Below, in pieces: positions 37,121 through 49,454 of a stretch of 64,000 nt of DNA. A program made the position numbers and the translations under genes. The stretch comes from Platynereis dumerilii (taxonomy: Eukaryota; Annelida; Polychaeta; Phyllodocida; Nereididae): NCBI GenBank assembly GCA_026936325.1, contig JAPTHN010000003.1:81023006-81087005 (forward strand), given 5' to 3'. Each line of letters opens with the position of its first letter. The first letter of the stretch is position 1. The notes beneath the pieces are model-generated. The model was given only the letters and a program-made list of their open reading frames with translations. It ran no database searches and was not told the DNA's origin.

Positions 37121-38773
37121 TTAAAGTCCATTGGCAGTGATGGCATTCACAGGCAACTTGACCTTTTGGTATTTCGGCTCCTTGCTTGACGGTCTTCGGA
37201 TGCAACTGTTGGTCTTCTCAGTGAGTGGACTTCCATTATCTCCTTCCTCCTTGTTTGTATTCTTTCCACAACTTGTGAAAACAGTCTTGACAGTCGTCCT
37301 AAAGCTTTCGCTTACAACGCAATACAGAATGAAATTGACGGCAAAGTTCAGTGTCTGGCAGACATTAGTGAATGTCATAATGTGGTGACCGATTTGACCC
37401 CACTTGTCATAAGGATTGATGTATCGTAAGATTTCTGCCGGGGACACAAATAAACACAGCATGAGAACGATGATGACAAGGGTTAGGTTGACGCGATGGG
37501 AGGAATCACGAACCTGAAACAAATAGGAAATAGGAAACAGATGTGAGATGCCATAATTCTTGCATAAATAACCCAGCAGCTAATTGGATTTTTCTGCATC
37601 TATCAAGATTTTGGACAATAGATATGTTTACTTGTCTCTTGATATCATAGTATTGCAAGTTGCATGTCACTTACATGCCATCTGGGTATTGAGAACACTT
37701 CATACACTATTGCACATGTACATAAAGGATTGAGTATTTTCTTTCAATGTAATAGGATTTGTGACAGATTTACGATAGTATCCAAAATTAACAGCTACAC
37801 AATGATAATGATTAATATGCTTCCATGATATGTTATGCCTTTTTTCTCAAGATATTATGCCCAAAATTTGCCTGAAGACTGTACATTGAACAATGTACAA
37901 TGACAGACGTTTAAGGGAACTTACTGTTTGACCTCGGCAGGAGCTCTTTCTTCTGAACACAGCCCGTCTAAGTTCTCGTATGAGATGGAAATTAACGCAG
38001 GTCAGGATGAGAAGTGGGATGAAGTCAGCAAACACTGGCCATACCCATCTCATGTAGAGTTGCATTGAGGCAGAACTGTTCTTCCAGATCGGGCGATACT
38101 CATAGTACTTGGATTCCAAATCATTTACTCCAGAGCAAGGCGAGACTTTCATGTGTAAGAAGAAGGGCAGAGTGAAGCAAATAGATGAGGTGTACACTCC
38201 GATTATGCTTATGATCGTTTTAGTCCCTCCTAAAGTCCATCTTGCCCTGAATGGATAAACGACCACCACATATCGACTGACTGCCATAAACACAATCAAC
38301 CATGTGCTGCTCATTAAGGAAAGGTTTATGAGGCCAACTCCATATAGCTGGAAGTAAATTTGGATTGGGTCCTTAGTAGCCATATGTGGCTCCTTGTTAA
38401 TGTTTATAAAGGAGTGTGGAAAAACTGATAAACAGAACATCATGTCTGAGAATGCCAGAGCCACTAATCCGTAAGTGGCTGATTTCTCCAAGTCATCCAT
38501 GCGTGAAAGTAAACGACGTCTTGTCAGGACAATTAGATTTAAGATGTTTCCGATAATTCCTATCACACAAATAACAGGAATAACGTACTGGTACCACTCT
38601 CGTGATTTCATTTTGTGAATGCCGATGACCGAGTCCTCTAATGATGATTTGTTTGACTGGTTGTTCATTAAGAAACTCATCAAATGATTTTCCCTGAAGA
38701 GACCACAAGTAGTGTTCCTAATGTTGTACCCCAACATTGCAAGGAATAGGTCGTTATTGAAATTTCCATCCAT
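37121..38773 (-). CDS. Class A (rhodopsin-type) peptide-receptor-like GPCR, copy B
   Basis: Two coding exons on the minus strand: 38773-37925 (849 bp, ending at a GTAAGT donor, 37924-37919) and 37513-37121 (after a TTTCAG acceptor). The junction is in phase and gives 413 residues. Upstream, an acceptor TTTCAG precedes base 38797, so a 5' non-coding exon is likely; the first ATG after it (38773, in GAAATGG context) is taken as the start. Membrane segments fall near residues 61-84, 98-122, 138-166, 184-208, 246-266, 294-314 and 325-349. Family marks: Asn76 (segment 1), Asp110 (segment 2), SRY at 166-168 in place of DRY, Pro308 in segment 6, NFILY at 343-347 in place of NPxxY. The N-terminus has likely glycosylation sites NTT, NQS and NKS. 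The usual Cys at the top of segment 3 is absent. It should sit in the plasma membrane and signal through G proteins. The ligand is unknown; FMRFamide/TRH-receptor-like sets are the nearest I can suggest. Confidence 0.85.
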
Positions 38774-38799
38774 TTCAAGGAGTCTTTGGTTGATAATCT

Positions 38800-41700
38800 G
38801 AAAGAAAAGTATGAAAGTGTTAAAAAGGAAGTTCTGAGCACATATTTCTACAATTGGTCTATTTACACACCGAGCTGATTTATCACAAGTTTCAAATAAT
38901 TTCATGCAAAACATATATTGTACAAATATAAAAATAACTGTAATTGATAGAGGTTCTCCCCTCAGTTTTGTTTTCCTAAGTTCTACTTTTTGTGTCTTAG
39001 CAAATTGGTGTTTTCTTTCCTACTATTTTTCCTAAGAACAGACGGGTTAATGGATGGATGCTATCTTCTGTGGAATCCAGCACTCTGCAAGTGTAGGCTG
39101 ATGTAGCGCAATTAATCTTGTGGAACTAAATCAGGGGCTGTTGTACCTGGTTGAAGAATTGGAACTTCAGATTGCGGGCTAACAAAATGTAACAGTCACT
39201 CCAAACAATATCAGAAACTTGTTTGCTGAGTCCTGATTAATGATGTGTGCTTCTCTTTCATTTTTGACACTCTAAATGCATGAATACCTGCAGAAACAAA
39301 TGAAAGTAACCCATAAACACCTATATTATCAAAATGAGGTGAAATCGGAAGTTGATCTTGGCACTCCATTTTCAAACAAAACATTTTGCCTATCCAAAAA
39401 AACCAACTGTTAAAGAGCAACCTAAAATCAGTTTGCCAGTGGATAGGTGTTAGACTGGGGTCACCGTCTTCAAGTTGCTGTAGGCATTGTAGGCTGAGGA
39501 CATATCAGTTACTGACTACCATTCAAACTTCAAAGTTTTCTTTTATTTGTAAACCCTTTTTTCTAAAAAAAGTATTCCATATTTATGAGCGAGAATGTTC
39601 AATATAGTCATGTTGAAGTTCATCTGCCAATATGTCTCCACGCACTCTTTCTCAACAGTAACTTGCAAGGGCACAGTTTTTGTTGAAAATGTAGGAGGGA
39701 GACACGCAGTAATGGGCCAGATTCGGCTGTCCGATGGGATGAACGAGGCCTGAAGGGCTTTTCTACCTTAGTGAATTTCACAACTTTTTTACGTTTTTTA
39801 AGAGCCCAGTACATCTTCACACATGTCTCTCCTGACTTCTTCCAAATTAAGCTCATAGATAGATACATGTCGATAGATAGATATATTGATACATAGAGAT
39901 AGATAGATAGATAGAAAGATAGATAGATAGATTCCAACAATATTACAAGATGCTGTGTTACACTCTTCAGAAGATGTTCTTCCACACATATCAACTCAAT
40001 GGTCGAGACTTAGTTGCCCAAAATTGCTTGTTAAGAGATCTTCAGTTTGCAAGTCTCATCAAAATTAGGCAATTAAACTACCAGCTTGAAGCATCGGAGA
40101 ACTAAATGAAACACCAGACAAACAAGTATCTGCTGAATTGACATAATTTTCAATATAATCCAACCAAATAGTCTTTTAAATCCACAGCAGCTGTTTCTAA
40201 AGGTTTTGTGAGAGCAAGAACTATTGAACATCTGTGAGTTACCCATGGCATTTACAGTGTTGTTAGTGTCTTACACAGAAAAATATATACATGCACTAGT
40301 ATTTGTGCCATCACAGAACTCAGACTGTCGTAACATGCCTGACTCATCTGTGGTTCCATCACCGTCACCTTGGCTACACTGGGCATATATATGATAATGA
40401 GGACAGAAACCTACATCATATACACCACATATCCATAGGTCATCACCACAAGTGTCATTATGACCTATTAGGAGCTACTTAACACTGTGTGCTGAGGTGC
40501 GTTGATGGCATCTGATGTATGCTCTCTACATATGCGATACACATGAAATGGATTTTTTTGTTTTTGTCTTGTTCCACATGTCCGTTTTTGTTTCAGCGTA
40601 TATTATTTCGAGTACATAATGCAATTTGGAAGTACACCTAGATCAATTTTTTGAAATATTTTTTTTCTTGAAACACTGTGTCCCATTGATGTGATGGAGT
40701 TACTCCCAAGAAACAGATTCTTATTCTTCTTTGCAGCTTCGACACAATTTCATTTTCCATTAAACATTGCTATTTCAATATTGTGATGATTTTAAAATAC
40801 AGAAATTCAGATAGTGATATATTATATCCCAACTGATCCATGCAATTGATTTTCCTGCCTGTCTGATGACATCAGAACTGCAATTAGGCACACACCTCAT
40901 CATGGGTGACATACATTAGCTCGCACAATTTTGTCTACAGTGTACTTGTATCTAGAGACTGCTTCTTGATAGGAAAATATCCACTTTGATGTTCTCAAAG
41001 CTTTATGGATAATTATGAGCTCAACAGGAGGATCATCATGTGATCTTTCAAATTTCCTGTTGCACGATCAAGTTTCACAAACAGACTAAAGAAAGCTTTA
41101 ACAACGTTTACTAAAACGCATGGTGCAACAACGTGGCAGCACTGTATATACTGTACATGACTTCCTGTTTGATCAAAACAGTGGGTTGGAGAAAGCACAT
41201 GTTTAAGAAAAAGTCAATTCATATAAAATCAAATTGCTGTCAGCTATAGAAAACCACTAAGAACTGTGTATGTAATCACTGTGGACCAAATTTATGCAAA
41301 GTGTAACTTTGAAACATCTCTGATATTTGACTAACAACCTCCAAAGTTACAATGTGAGTTGGCAAAAAATTCTGTGTTGGCATGGGCATAGGAGAATTTG
41401 TCTAACTTTCCTGGTAAATTAATATCCTACGACTTGTCCTGATACCAATTCCAAATAATAGATATCCCATGCAATATAGCTATAGTCCATGAACCATTCC
41501 ATGCAGATAAATGGAAGGTCAAATGTTTCAATTATCATTTCTTGGGCAAAAAGTCCCTGGCTCTGTGATGTATACTTGTGCTCTGATAGTGTTTTAAGGG
41601 GCCCTGTTACAAAGCAGCAAGCCAGATTAGCTTTTTTAGCATTGTTTGGCATTGGCTGTGCGTTGTGATCACCTGTTTTGAACCTCGGTTCAGTGGAGTG

Positions 41701-41895
41701 CACCAATTCAACTGTGAATTCCATTTGTGTGGTTGTGGGACCATGTAAAGCATACATTACTTTAGTATATTGCTTTAACGTGAAGGTCCATCCAGCCTGG
41801 ATTATGATTAATTACTGTTGTATTGAACTACGACAACATGTATTTACTCATTTGATTGTTGGAACACGGACCTAAAAGGCACACAATGTAAACTC
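38800..41895 (+). repeat. Segmental unit B, part right of the receptor
   Basis: Non-coding and matched in inverted order by 51770-53730. Landmarks: 'gtaggctgatgtagcgc' near 39090, 'ctttctcaacagtaacttgc' near 39647, 'cagattcggctgtccgat' near 39718, GATA microsatellite at 39855-39935, 'accagcttgaagc' near 40080, 'cagcagctgtttctaaagg' near 40183, 'gtcatcaccacaagtgtcat' near 40439. No gene is recognised from 40570 to 41895. Confidence 0.7.
39855..39935. repeat. GATA microsatellite
   Basis: An interrupted (GATA)n tract. Equivalent tracts lie at the same place in the other unit copies (about 29740, 52370 and 61530), so it predates the duplications. Confidence 0.85.
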
Positions 41896-41907
41896 AAGGT
41901 TGCCCAT

Positions 41908-42561
41908 TAGGGTGGTCCACATTCCAATGTGAAAAACCAAATCTCCTAAAAGTGGAAATTGTTGACCACATAAGTAAAACAAACACATGCACAATTTCAA
42001 CTAAAATCGGTTAATATTTAGAGGTGGCACAAAGCCCTAGAAGTTTATAATGTAATTCCTCATTCGCGCCACTAAAAAATTGGTCCATTCTCAGATCTTT
42101 CTCAGAAATGAATATTTTTTCCTGATTTTTTAGTACATGATAAAATTGGCATGGCAAAGTAATATCTGGGGGTAATCTTTTATTTATTGTTCGTAGTAAG
42201 TGAAATATTTGATTGTTTTTATGAAAAAAGGCTTGATAATTAACCTATGTAAATCTATGCTGACCTGCTACAAAGCTTTATTAGTCAGACAGAATATCAG
42301 GACAGCATTGGGCATCCTGTACATACTAAGAAAAAGGATACTTGGTCAAAATAATAAGCTTTTATATCAAAATTTGCAAATACCGATGATTTTGAGGTCT
42401 GCCGATGGGCAATCCCATGTTAAACTTCAACGGCTTTGTGCCACCTCTAAATATCAATTCATTTTGCTGACATTTTTACACAATTCCTTCTATCCATATG
42501 ACATCACAATTCAAGATTCAAATCAGTGAAATTCAGAATAAACTGTTTTTGGACCACCCTA
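41908..42561. mobile_element. 654-bp hAT-type non-autonomous element
   Basis: The ends TAGGGTGGTCCA and TGGACCACCCTA are flanked by a perfect 8-bp duplication, TTGCCCAT (41900-41907 and 42562-42569). A second inverted pair lies inside, 'atatttagaggtggcac' near 42008 and its complement near 42438. TAGGGTG-type ends with 8-bp duplication are typical of hAT elements. The one open frame inside (about 110 residues) does not resemble a transposase. Confidence 0.85.
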
Positions 42562-42619
42562 TTGCCCATTGGTGGAGGCCTGGAGCGCTCATCTTTTATT
42601 ATATAGAAATTTAAGGTGG

Positions 42620-42815
42620 AAATTATATTGCTATAACATCAACGCTACACTGCCACAATGTTCTATGCTAATGTCTTATCTTCACATTACTTCACAATGT
42701 TCTGACAACGTCATTTCTACCAATCAATCTATTCAATTTCCACCAACATTGCAAGGGTGTCACAACATTGTAAAAACATTGCCTCAACATTGATGTGCCT
42801 TTTTGGGAAGGCGGA
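42620..42815 (+). repeat. 'Acaatgttg' repeat, copy 3
   Basis: Shares 'cttcacaatgttctgacaac', 'caacattgcaagggtgtcac' and 'gatgtgc(c/t)(c/t)tttt' with the copy at 31985. It sits just left of unit C. Confidence 0.7.
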
Positions 42816-42819
42816 AATC

Positions 42820-45800
42820 CATTTTGTTAGAAAAATATGTTTTCAGTATGCCATCCGAGAAAAATCAAGATATGTTATGGTTTGGCCTATCGGACATTTT
42901 TTTTGCCATAGAGTTTTTCTATTCTGCCTTATAATGGCAACGTCCATCACTATAATATATCGGAAGATAATATTTCTTGACTCATGCACTGACAGTATGA
43001 CCCTACTGAACTTTTATCAAACTCGCGGACCCTTGTATAACTTGTTCTCTAAAGTCACTGTATGCCCAAAGGTCGAGCCTGACTTTCTAACCATACACAG
43101 TATAATGCACCTTATACCATCTATCATGATATGCCAATGTGTCACACTCTTCCTGTGTCAGTTTTGAAAGCAAACTCAAAATCAATTTTACTGAATAAGA
43201 CCGAGATTTCCATACCCAGTTCTTATTCTACCAGGGACCCAATTTCTTTAACTTCAGCTTTGAATCTATGCATGTAAATGTTCACAACCTATATCAACAG
43301 ATATGCAAGGTTGAATCTATTTTATATTCCGCAAAAAGGTTGTGAGATGCATAGCTATCAGCTAGCCAGCAGGGGAGTGGGCAGGAGAACAGGTGCCCCA
43401 CCATCATGCGACCATGCCATCCTTGAAATTTGGCAATTCTTTACTTATTTGCTGGTGATGTAATTCCACACTCTTTCTTGAATACTATGTTTATGTCTTC
43501 TGTCTCTTGTTAGGAAAATCAAAGACACAGTTCATCTTACTGCTGTAATTCGTAGCGTATCTTTTATCTTTTAAATATCTTGATTGCACAAATTAGTGTG
43601 ACTCTCATACCCTCAAATACTGTTCATTCCCCCTCCTGCTCCCCCATCTGGCAATTAGCTGGCTAACAGCTGAGAATTATTTAGGGGAAAGTTGCATCTT
43701 CTGCAGATTCCCATTTCTTTCCATACAGACCAGACCAATCCCCTACTAGAGTAGAGGGCACCAATAGTAGAAGGCCACACTTATTTGCTTCCACTATGTA
43801 AGAGTGGACTAGGCTACACAAACGTGTACACACGAAGTCCAGAGACTAAACGCACTGCAACCAATAAGTGTTTGTCACGTGACTTTGTGATGTCATAGAT
43901 CTGAATAATCGCAATCACGTAGATGTCATGAATAGTTGCTGGCCTACCACTCAAGCGGATGTGACTGAGACACCATTTCATGGTCCCACAAAATTGGCTT
44001 GAATAAGTCACAGCGTCAATGCTGCATGACTTAGTGAGTATTCCTGCAGTGTCAACAAGTAAGTTAGTGACAGGGTGATGTTTTGCCATTTGCTAAATGC
44101 TAAAAATCTTCAACCAAACCACTTGTGGAAGCAGGATTTCTAAACCGAAGAGATGAAAAGATATAAGGTCTAGAATGACGATATTTGAGGTATGTGGGTT
44201 ACAAATGACTGGCAATGTTTTTGTATACTCAGAGTGAAACCCAAGGCCAATGCATTATCAATGGGGAGGGGGGGAGAGGTTAGCTTACTTATGAAAGATG
44301 TTGACTGATATGTAACTGTTTGTAGAGCAAAGAAATTATGCTGCCATTTGTATCGCACTCTAATATCTAGGGACATTAGTTTTCTGCTTCAAATTTGGTC
44401 AAATTCCGTTTTTGAAAAATGCCAATTCCATATTTTGGTGGATTCCGCATTTCGAGTCCGCTCGGACCACGTTTTATGTCCTAACACTCTGCATTTTACG
44501 TCTTCCCGCCAAAACAAAATGGCGGCCATCAAACTTCTTTGGCATTTTTGGTGTGTTTTGCTCACATTTCTTGACCAAAATCGTTAGTATAGCAAGTTTT
44601 TCATCAAAAGTTGCATGTTAAAAGGATACTATAGCACCAGATTGAAACATCCAAGGACTTTATATAGAAAATTAGGCCTTTTCTTCTTCAGAAAGCATGT
44701 GACTTCGTGTCTGTGAGTGATAATATGAGTATTTTACCGTGAAATTGTCAATTTTATTTGAGACAGCAAATTCCGTTTTAGAGGGTAAATTCCATGATCG
44801 CAGAAAACTGATGTCCCTACCCTAATATCGTCCTTTATGAACCTCCATATGTTTTTTTTCCTCATCGGATCAGTATCTTTGCTTCTACAAGCAGCTTGGT
44901 TGAGGATGTTTATCACTGATCCAATAACAAAACGTCACCCTTTTACTGACTGACAGATGGCCCTGTACAGCCCTTACTTAAATCTTTATATAGGCCATTA
45001 CTTAAAAATTCAGCAACGTTTTGCATATTAAGGCAATATCTCTCTTTTGAGGTCTGCAGTGTGGACCATTGAGTTTATCGGCAGAAAGAAAACGGCAGAG
45101 GATAAATACATTGGTATTGTAACTATTTTTAAATCTCTTTGTGCAAAGGGGAAATTATAAAATTATAGGCGTATATTGCCCCTTCCACTAAAGGAGGTTA
45201 AAGATAGTCTGACAGAGATAGATGTAAGGATAGTCAGGGAGGAAAAGGGATAGATAGGTAGATGGAGAGATATAGATAGATTAAAAGATTGATAGACAGA
45301 AAGAGATAAACAAATGTACAGGCAGCATGACAATTGTAATTACCAGCATTTCCTGGGGTAATGGGATATACGAGAATGAGAATAGTTGCCTATCTGTAGA
45401 TAGCCAGACAAAAACGGCATTAAGTGGCTTTCATCTTGTGCAGGTAATGTAGATTTAGTGCTGGACATGGTTCACTTTGTATCGATATGATAATATCACG
45501 ATAAGTTTGTAGTTATACACAATATTTATTGCGATAATTGAGCAGCATCAATCATGCATGCAAAATAAGAATTTTATGACAAATATGCTGTCAAAAAGTA
45601 TAGTTCTTGCTACAAAAATTGTAATTTTTGCCAAAAAATTGGTCAAATGGCAAGCAAACGACAACTTTTGTCACATGCAGTTATCGATTAGTCGATCCAG
45701 CTCTAGTAGATATGTTACTCCATGACAAATGTAAGCTGGCTCTACTATATGATAACACTGACAAGTATGCTTAATTTTCCTTTTTAGTTAAACATTTCAT

Positions 45801-46130
45801 TCAAATTCTGATTTTCACAATATTAAGGGAACGTCCAGGAAATGGACTAATTGACAGCCATCATTAAAATATATATTGTTTTGCTTACATTCACACTGCC
45901 AAATCGAGAAGAAGATTGATATGAATGATGCGACATTTAAATGGCATTTTGAGATTAGGATTCTCGCAGTTTCAGATTACTTGAAACTGAAATGTAGCAG
46001 ATTTTTGATAAGCCGATTCTCAAATTTTTCCTCTTGAGATTTAAGAGTTGTTTTTTTTTGCAAAAGTTTTCTTAGCGTATCTACTTCAAGTTTTGTTTTG
46101 TGCATGTAAAACCAAATTCATTTATCTTGC
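42820..46130 (+). repeat. Segmental unit C, cut off before the receptor
   Basis: Follows the order of units A and B: 'ggaagataatatttcttgac' at 42962, 'gattcccatttctttcc' near 43706, 'gatgtcatagatctgaataa' near 43889, GATA-rich tract near 45180-45300, 'acatttaaatggcatttt' near 45933. Shared sequence ends near 46130, so no receptor copy follows. A TA-flanked element sits inside at 44370. No coding is found. Confidence 0.7.
44370..44817. mobile_element. 448-bp TA-flanked non-autonomous element
   Basis: The ends 'gggacattagttttctgc' and the complement of 'gggacatcagttttctgc' form an 18-bp inverted repeat with one mismatch, flanked by TA. A second short pair, 'aaattccgttttt' and 'caaattccgtttt', lies just inside in the same direction. 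There is no transposase. Confidence 0.75.
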
Positions 46131-46149
46131 CTTGAGATTCTGCCACACA

Positions 46150-46735
46150 TTATTTCTTCTTTAAATAATTGTACTTAGAGGGTTTTATGCTAAGCAATAT
46201 TTACTTAGTACTTATACAACCATACCCGTAATATAGGTTCATTGCTATATGTTTGCCTTAGATACATAGTCTGGCTGACTGAAGTAAAGAAAACCTGATT
46301 GGTCCCGAAACCTGCTAACTATACCATGTGTATATGTTCACATTATGCTCCTGTGTTTTAATTCTGTGTCTGATCTACTTGGTTGTTTCAATTATGGTCC
46401 ATGAATTATGTATTTTTAACAGTAGTCAATGTTTTTAAAATTTTTATTAATTGTAATTTTTAATTTTGTTGGATGGAATGTCAATAAGCAAATCACTTTA
46501 TAATAATCTACCATTTTTATATATCACGTCTGGATCTTGCCATACCTCCCAGGTTGGCATCTCGTTAGCGACAAGAAACTGTCTTAGACATGTCATCCTG
46601 TACCACATAATTAATCTTAATTATACATCATGTTTTCAACTAGAGCTGCTTCTGTCAAATCCTTGTTTAATTGTTCAAAACGGTGTAATTATGAAATTTT
46701 GTGGACAAATAAAATTGAGTCTTGAGTCTTAGAGC
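46150..46735 (+). mobile_element. Possible LINE 3' end
   Basis: The stretch ends 'gtggacaaataaaattgag' and then repeats TCTTGAG, a polyA-like signal with a short tail as in LINE 3' ends. It begins where homology among the segmental units stops, as an insertion would. No convincing reverse transcriptase remnant is seen. Confidence 0.4.
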
Positions 46736-46739
46736 CTTG

Positions 46740-48110
46740 GAGATACAAAGTTCAGCACCATATGTACAAGTACGCACATGTCAAATAAACTGTGAAAATC
46801 ACTAAATTAGTTTTTGGAAATTAATATCCCCAGAGAACTTTTGAAATATGTTCATTTTGCTGCTTCCAGGAACTTTGAAATGACCAATCTGTAGGTCTAA
46901 GTAACGTCCATTCTTTGTGCAAACACTATTTATTATTTCATCATCAATTCTTACCAATATTTGTAACGCTGATAGCTGGAAATAATGATTCTTGATTATG
47001 ATGTAACTATTCTTACCTTAGCTGAATTATATTCCAGACCGAATGGTTCACTGAACTGTATGTTATGTATATCTCCAACAACCAGTATTGGTTAAATGTG
47101 TGTGCACTGGTTCAGATTGAACAGCATAATGAAGAGCTTGGTGCTGTCTGTGCCTAATGCAGCAGGCTGTTTCAGCATTGGAGCCAGCGCCACCACAGTG
47201 CTTGATGTTCCTGAGTGCTTTTGGCTCCTTCAGCCTCTGTTGCTTGCCTGACAACAGTTCCTGACAACAGTGCCTGAAGACTGTTGGGTCTGTTGACTTG
47301 ACTTATTCGAAATCACTTCGCACTGCTGCAGGCAGTTGGAAGATAAATTGGTGAGAAATAGTCCCCCGGGTATAAGTGCGCTTCAGCAGCGCTTGACTTG
47401 TAGTCCACATTAGTCATTTGGGGAGGTATAAGAATTGTATTAGAGTGTAAATGGGCGCTGATAAGATTGAGCTTGAAGGCTTTTATTTATTTGCCTTTTG
47501 TATGGTGTTCTCCAAGTGCAAAGAAAAGTGCTGATAACTTTCCTATCCAAAAGTTTAATATGGTCAACATAATGATAACATCCATACTACCAGTCAAAGA
47601 AATAAACAGAAAAGACTTTGGATGAGAAAACTTTGTCTGTACTTTATGAAGTTTATCACCAAATATATTTGAGTTTTTCTTTAAAGTAAAATTTCATTTA
47701 CACCTCATTTTTTCAATCAGCTATTCCCATCTCAACTGTGAATGGCTTCTCATGAACAGTTCAAATACCTGGGAGACTCCTGGAAACTTGTCAATTGTCA
47801 AAAACAAATATATCACAACTTCTTCAATGAGACTTCTGACTGCTCTAGCTGTAATTTTCTGAACTTGGTCCATCTTTCTTTTGTAGAATGTTGTTATTGC
47901 CAGATAGATCAAATACAAAGTGGTGTGTGATAGTGGAGTTGATGGATGTTTCTTTAATAAACAAGACAGTCTTTTTCTCTTTCATTTCACTTTGTTGAGA
48001 TCAGCAATACAAAAAAGGGAAGTGTGTTTTTATGGCGAGTTAGAGAATGTGTAGTAGACTTTATCTTTTTTTTTTGGGGGGGGGGGGTAAAAAGCCCATC
48101 TTTACTATTT
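46740..48110. other. Non-coding stretch near the symmetry centre
   Basis: I recognise no gene or element. A poly-G run lies at 48077-48088. Direct flanking units are of opposite direction on either side of this stretch. Confidence 0.5.
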
Positions 48111-48113
48111 GTA

Positions 48114-49008
48114 ATTGGATCACCGGGAGGCAAAGTGAACCAACCCTGAAATTCAAAATTTAGGGAAATGGGAAAAACAGTTTTGACCGTATTTGTAATG
48201 CTCATGGTTTTGGAGCTATTTCAGTTACATGTTTCACAATGGAAACAACCTGATTGGGGCTTTTGAAATTAACAATTTTTAAAAATAGATTGATGGTCTA
48301 AATTTTTTCCACATGGAAAATGGCGTTTTTAATGAGAACATCCTTCGCAAGGCAAAGTGAACCAACCCATAGTTTGATGGATACTGCTGATGATTTTGGG
48401 TCAAATTACCAAATAAATAAATAATTGGACTTAGTTTAAGATCTTTCATGACATTCTCAACTTCAGGGTGGCAAATCACTTTACTAGCCTCACTTTGGAG
48501 AGTGTATTCTTCAGAGAAAGTTCAAAATATGGGTTGGTTCCCTTTACCGCAAAGTGATGGTTGATTGGGTTGGTTCACTTTACCATAATACTGAATCCTC
48601 GACCCAATGAATGGCAATGCTGGTAAGCCAGATGGTTGAAAATTACCTAATACCAACCAGGGAGGGAACTTAAGGTCTTTGGTTGAAAATTAATTAATCA
48701 GCCTCATTCTGAGGAGTGGATTTGCTGCAATAATGGTCAAAACTTGGGTTGGTTCACTTTACCTTGAAATGTATGGGTTGGTTCACTTTGCCTTGAGATG
48801 TGTGGGTTGGTTCACTTTGCCTTGCAACTAAAATGAGTTTTGGCCACTTTGGGTTGGTTCACCCCCCTATAAAAACAGCCTTCCTATTGGAAATCAGGGT
48901 AGGTCACTTAACCATCAGATAGAGGACACAATGTTATGCCCAAAACCATTGAAACATGGAAATGCAACAATTCAGGGTTGGTTCACTTTGCCTCCTGAGG
49001 ATCCAATT
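48114..49008. mobile_element. 895-bp element with 'gggttggttcactttgcc' arrays
   Basis: The outer ~38 bp are inverted repeats (starting 'attggatc', then 'ggaggcaaagtgaaccaacc'). The end motif gggttggttcactttgcc or its complement occurs about nine times: reversed at about 48127 and 48350, forward at 48531, 48567, 48746, 48775, 48804, 48849 and 48974. Three of them are spaced exactly 29 bp apart. A clear target duplication was not found. No transposase is present. The plan is the same as in the element at 20465-21407: end motif multiplied inside. Confidence 0.75.
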
Positions 49009-49327
49009 GATGTTAAAAATGATATAGCTATGGTACTTTTTCCAAACTATTTATTCAAAATGCTTCTTTTACTAACTTCATGGAGGAAAATATTCTGAAC
49101 AAAAAGGCAGTGTGATCAGAACTGCAACAGCAACTCGGCTGATTTCATGTCTCTTGTCAATTTTTGGGCAATCTGATATCCAAGATGGCTTGAAAGAAAT
49201 TTCAGATTTTTTGAGGGAGCGCAATTGCCCAAACCAGGAAATATGTAGGTGGTCAAATACTTATTCTCCTCACTGTATGTGCCAGTGAAACGGTGTGTGT
49301 CAAATTGCAATTCTGATGTCATCAGCT

Positions 49328-49452
49328 TTACATAGTATCAGCTGGGAGGCAATATTATCTGCATTTCTTTATTTCATCATCACAATACATTTTATTGTGA
49401 TGATGAAATAAAGAAATGCAGATAATATTGCTTCCCAGCTGATACTATGTAA
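49328..49452. repeat. Near-perfect hairpin, 60-bp arms, 5-base loop
   Basis: Bases 49328-49387 pair with 49393-49452 with one mismatch; the loop is 'cattt'. The arms contain 'gatactatgtaa' and 'aataaagaaatgcagataat'. Transcribed from either strand it would give a long stem. The source is not seen elsewhere in the window. Confidence 0.92.
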
Positions 49453-49454
49453 GA

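Noticed and set aside
38493-38708. Overlapping frame on the receptor strand
   Set aside because: It is a shadow frame of the well-supported receptor exon.
41419-41757. 112-residue minus-strand frame
   Set aside because: No domain, signal peptide or splice support, and it lies in non-coding unit DNA.
42200-42529. 109-residue frame in the 654-bp hAT element
   Set aside because: It has no transposase or BED finger motifs and is too short.
47063-47254. Minus-strand frame 'MSGKQQRLKEPKALRN...' as a possible exon
   Set aside because: I could find no family match and no convincing splice sites.
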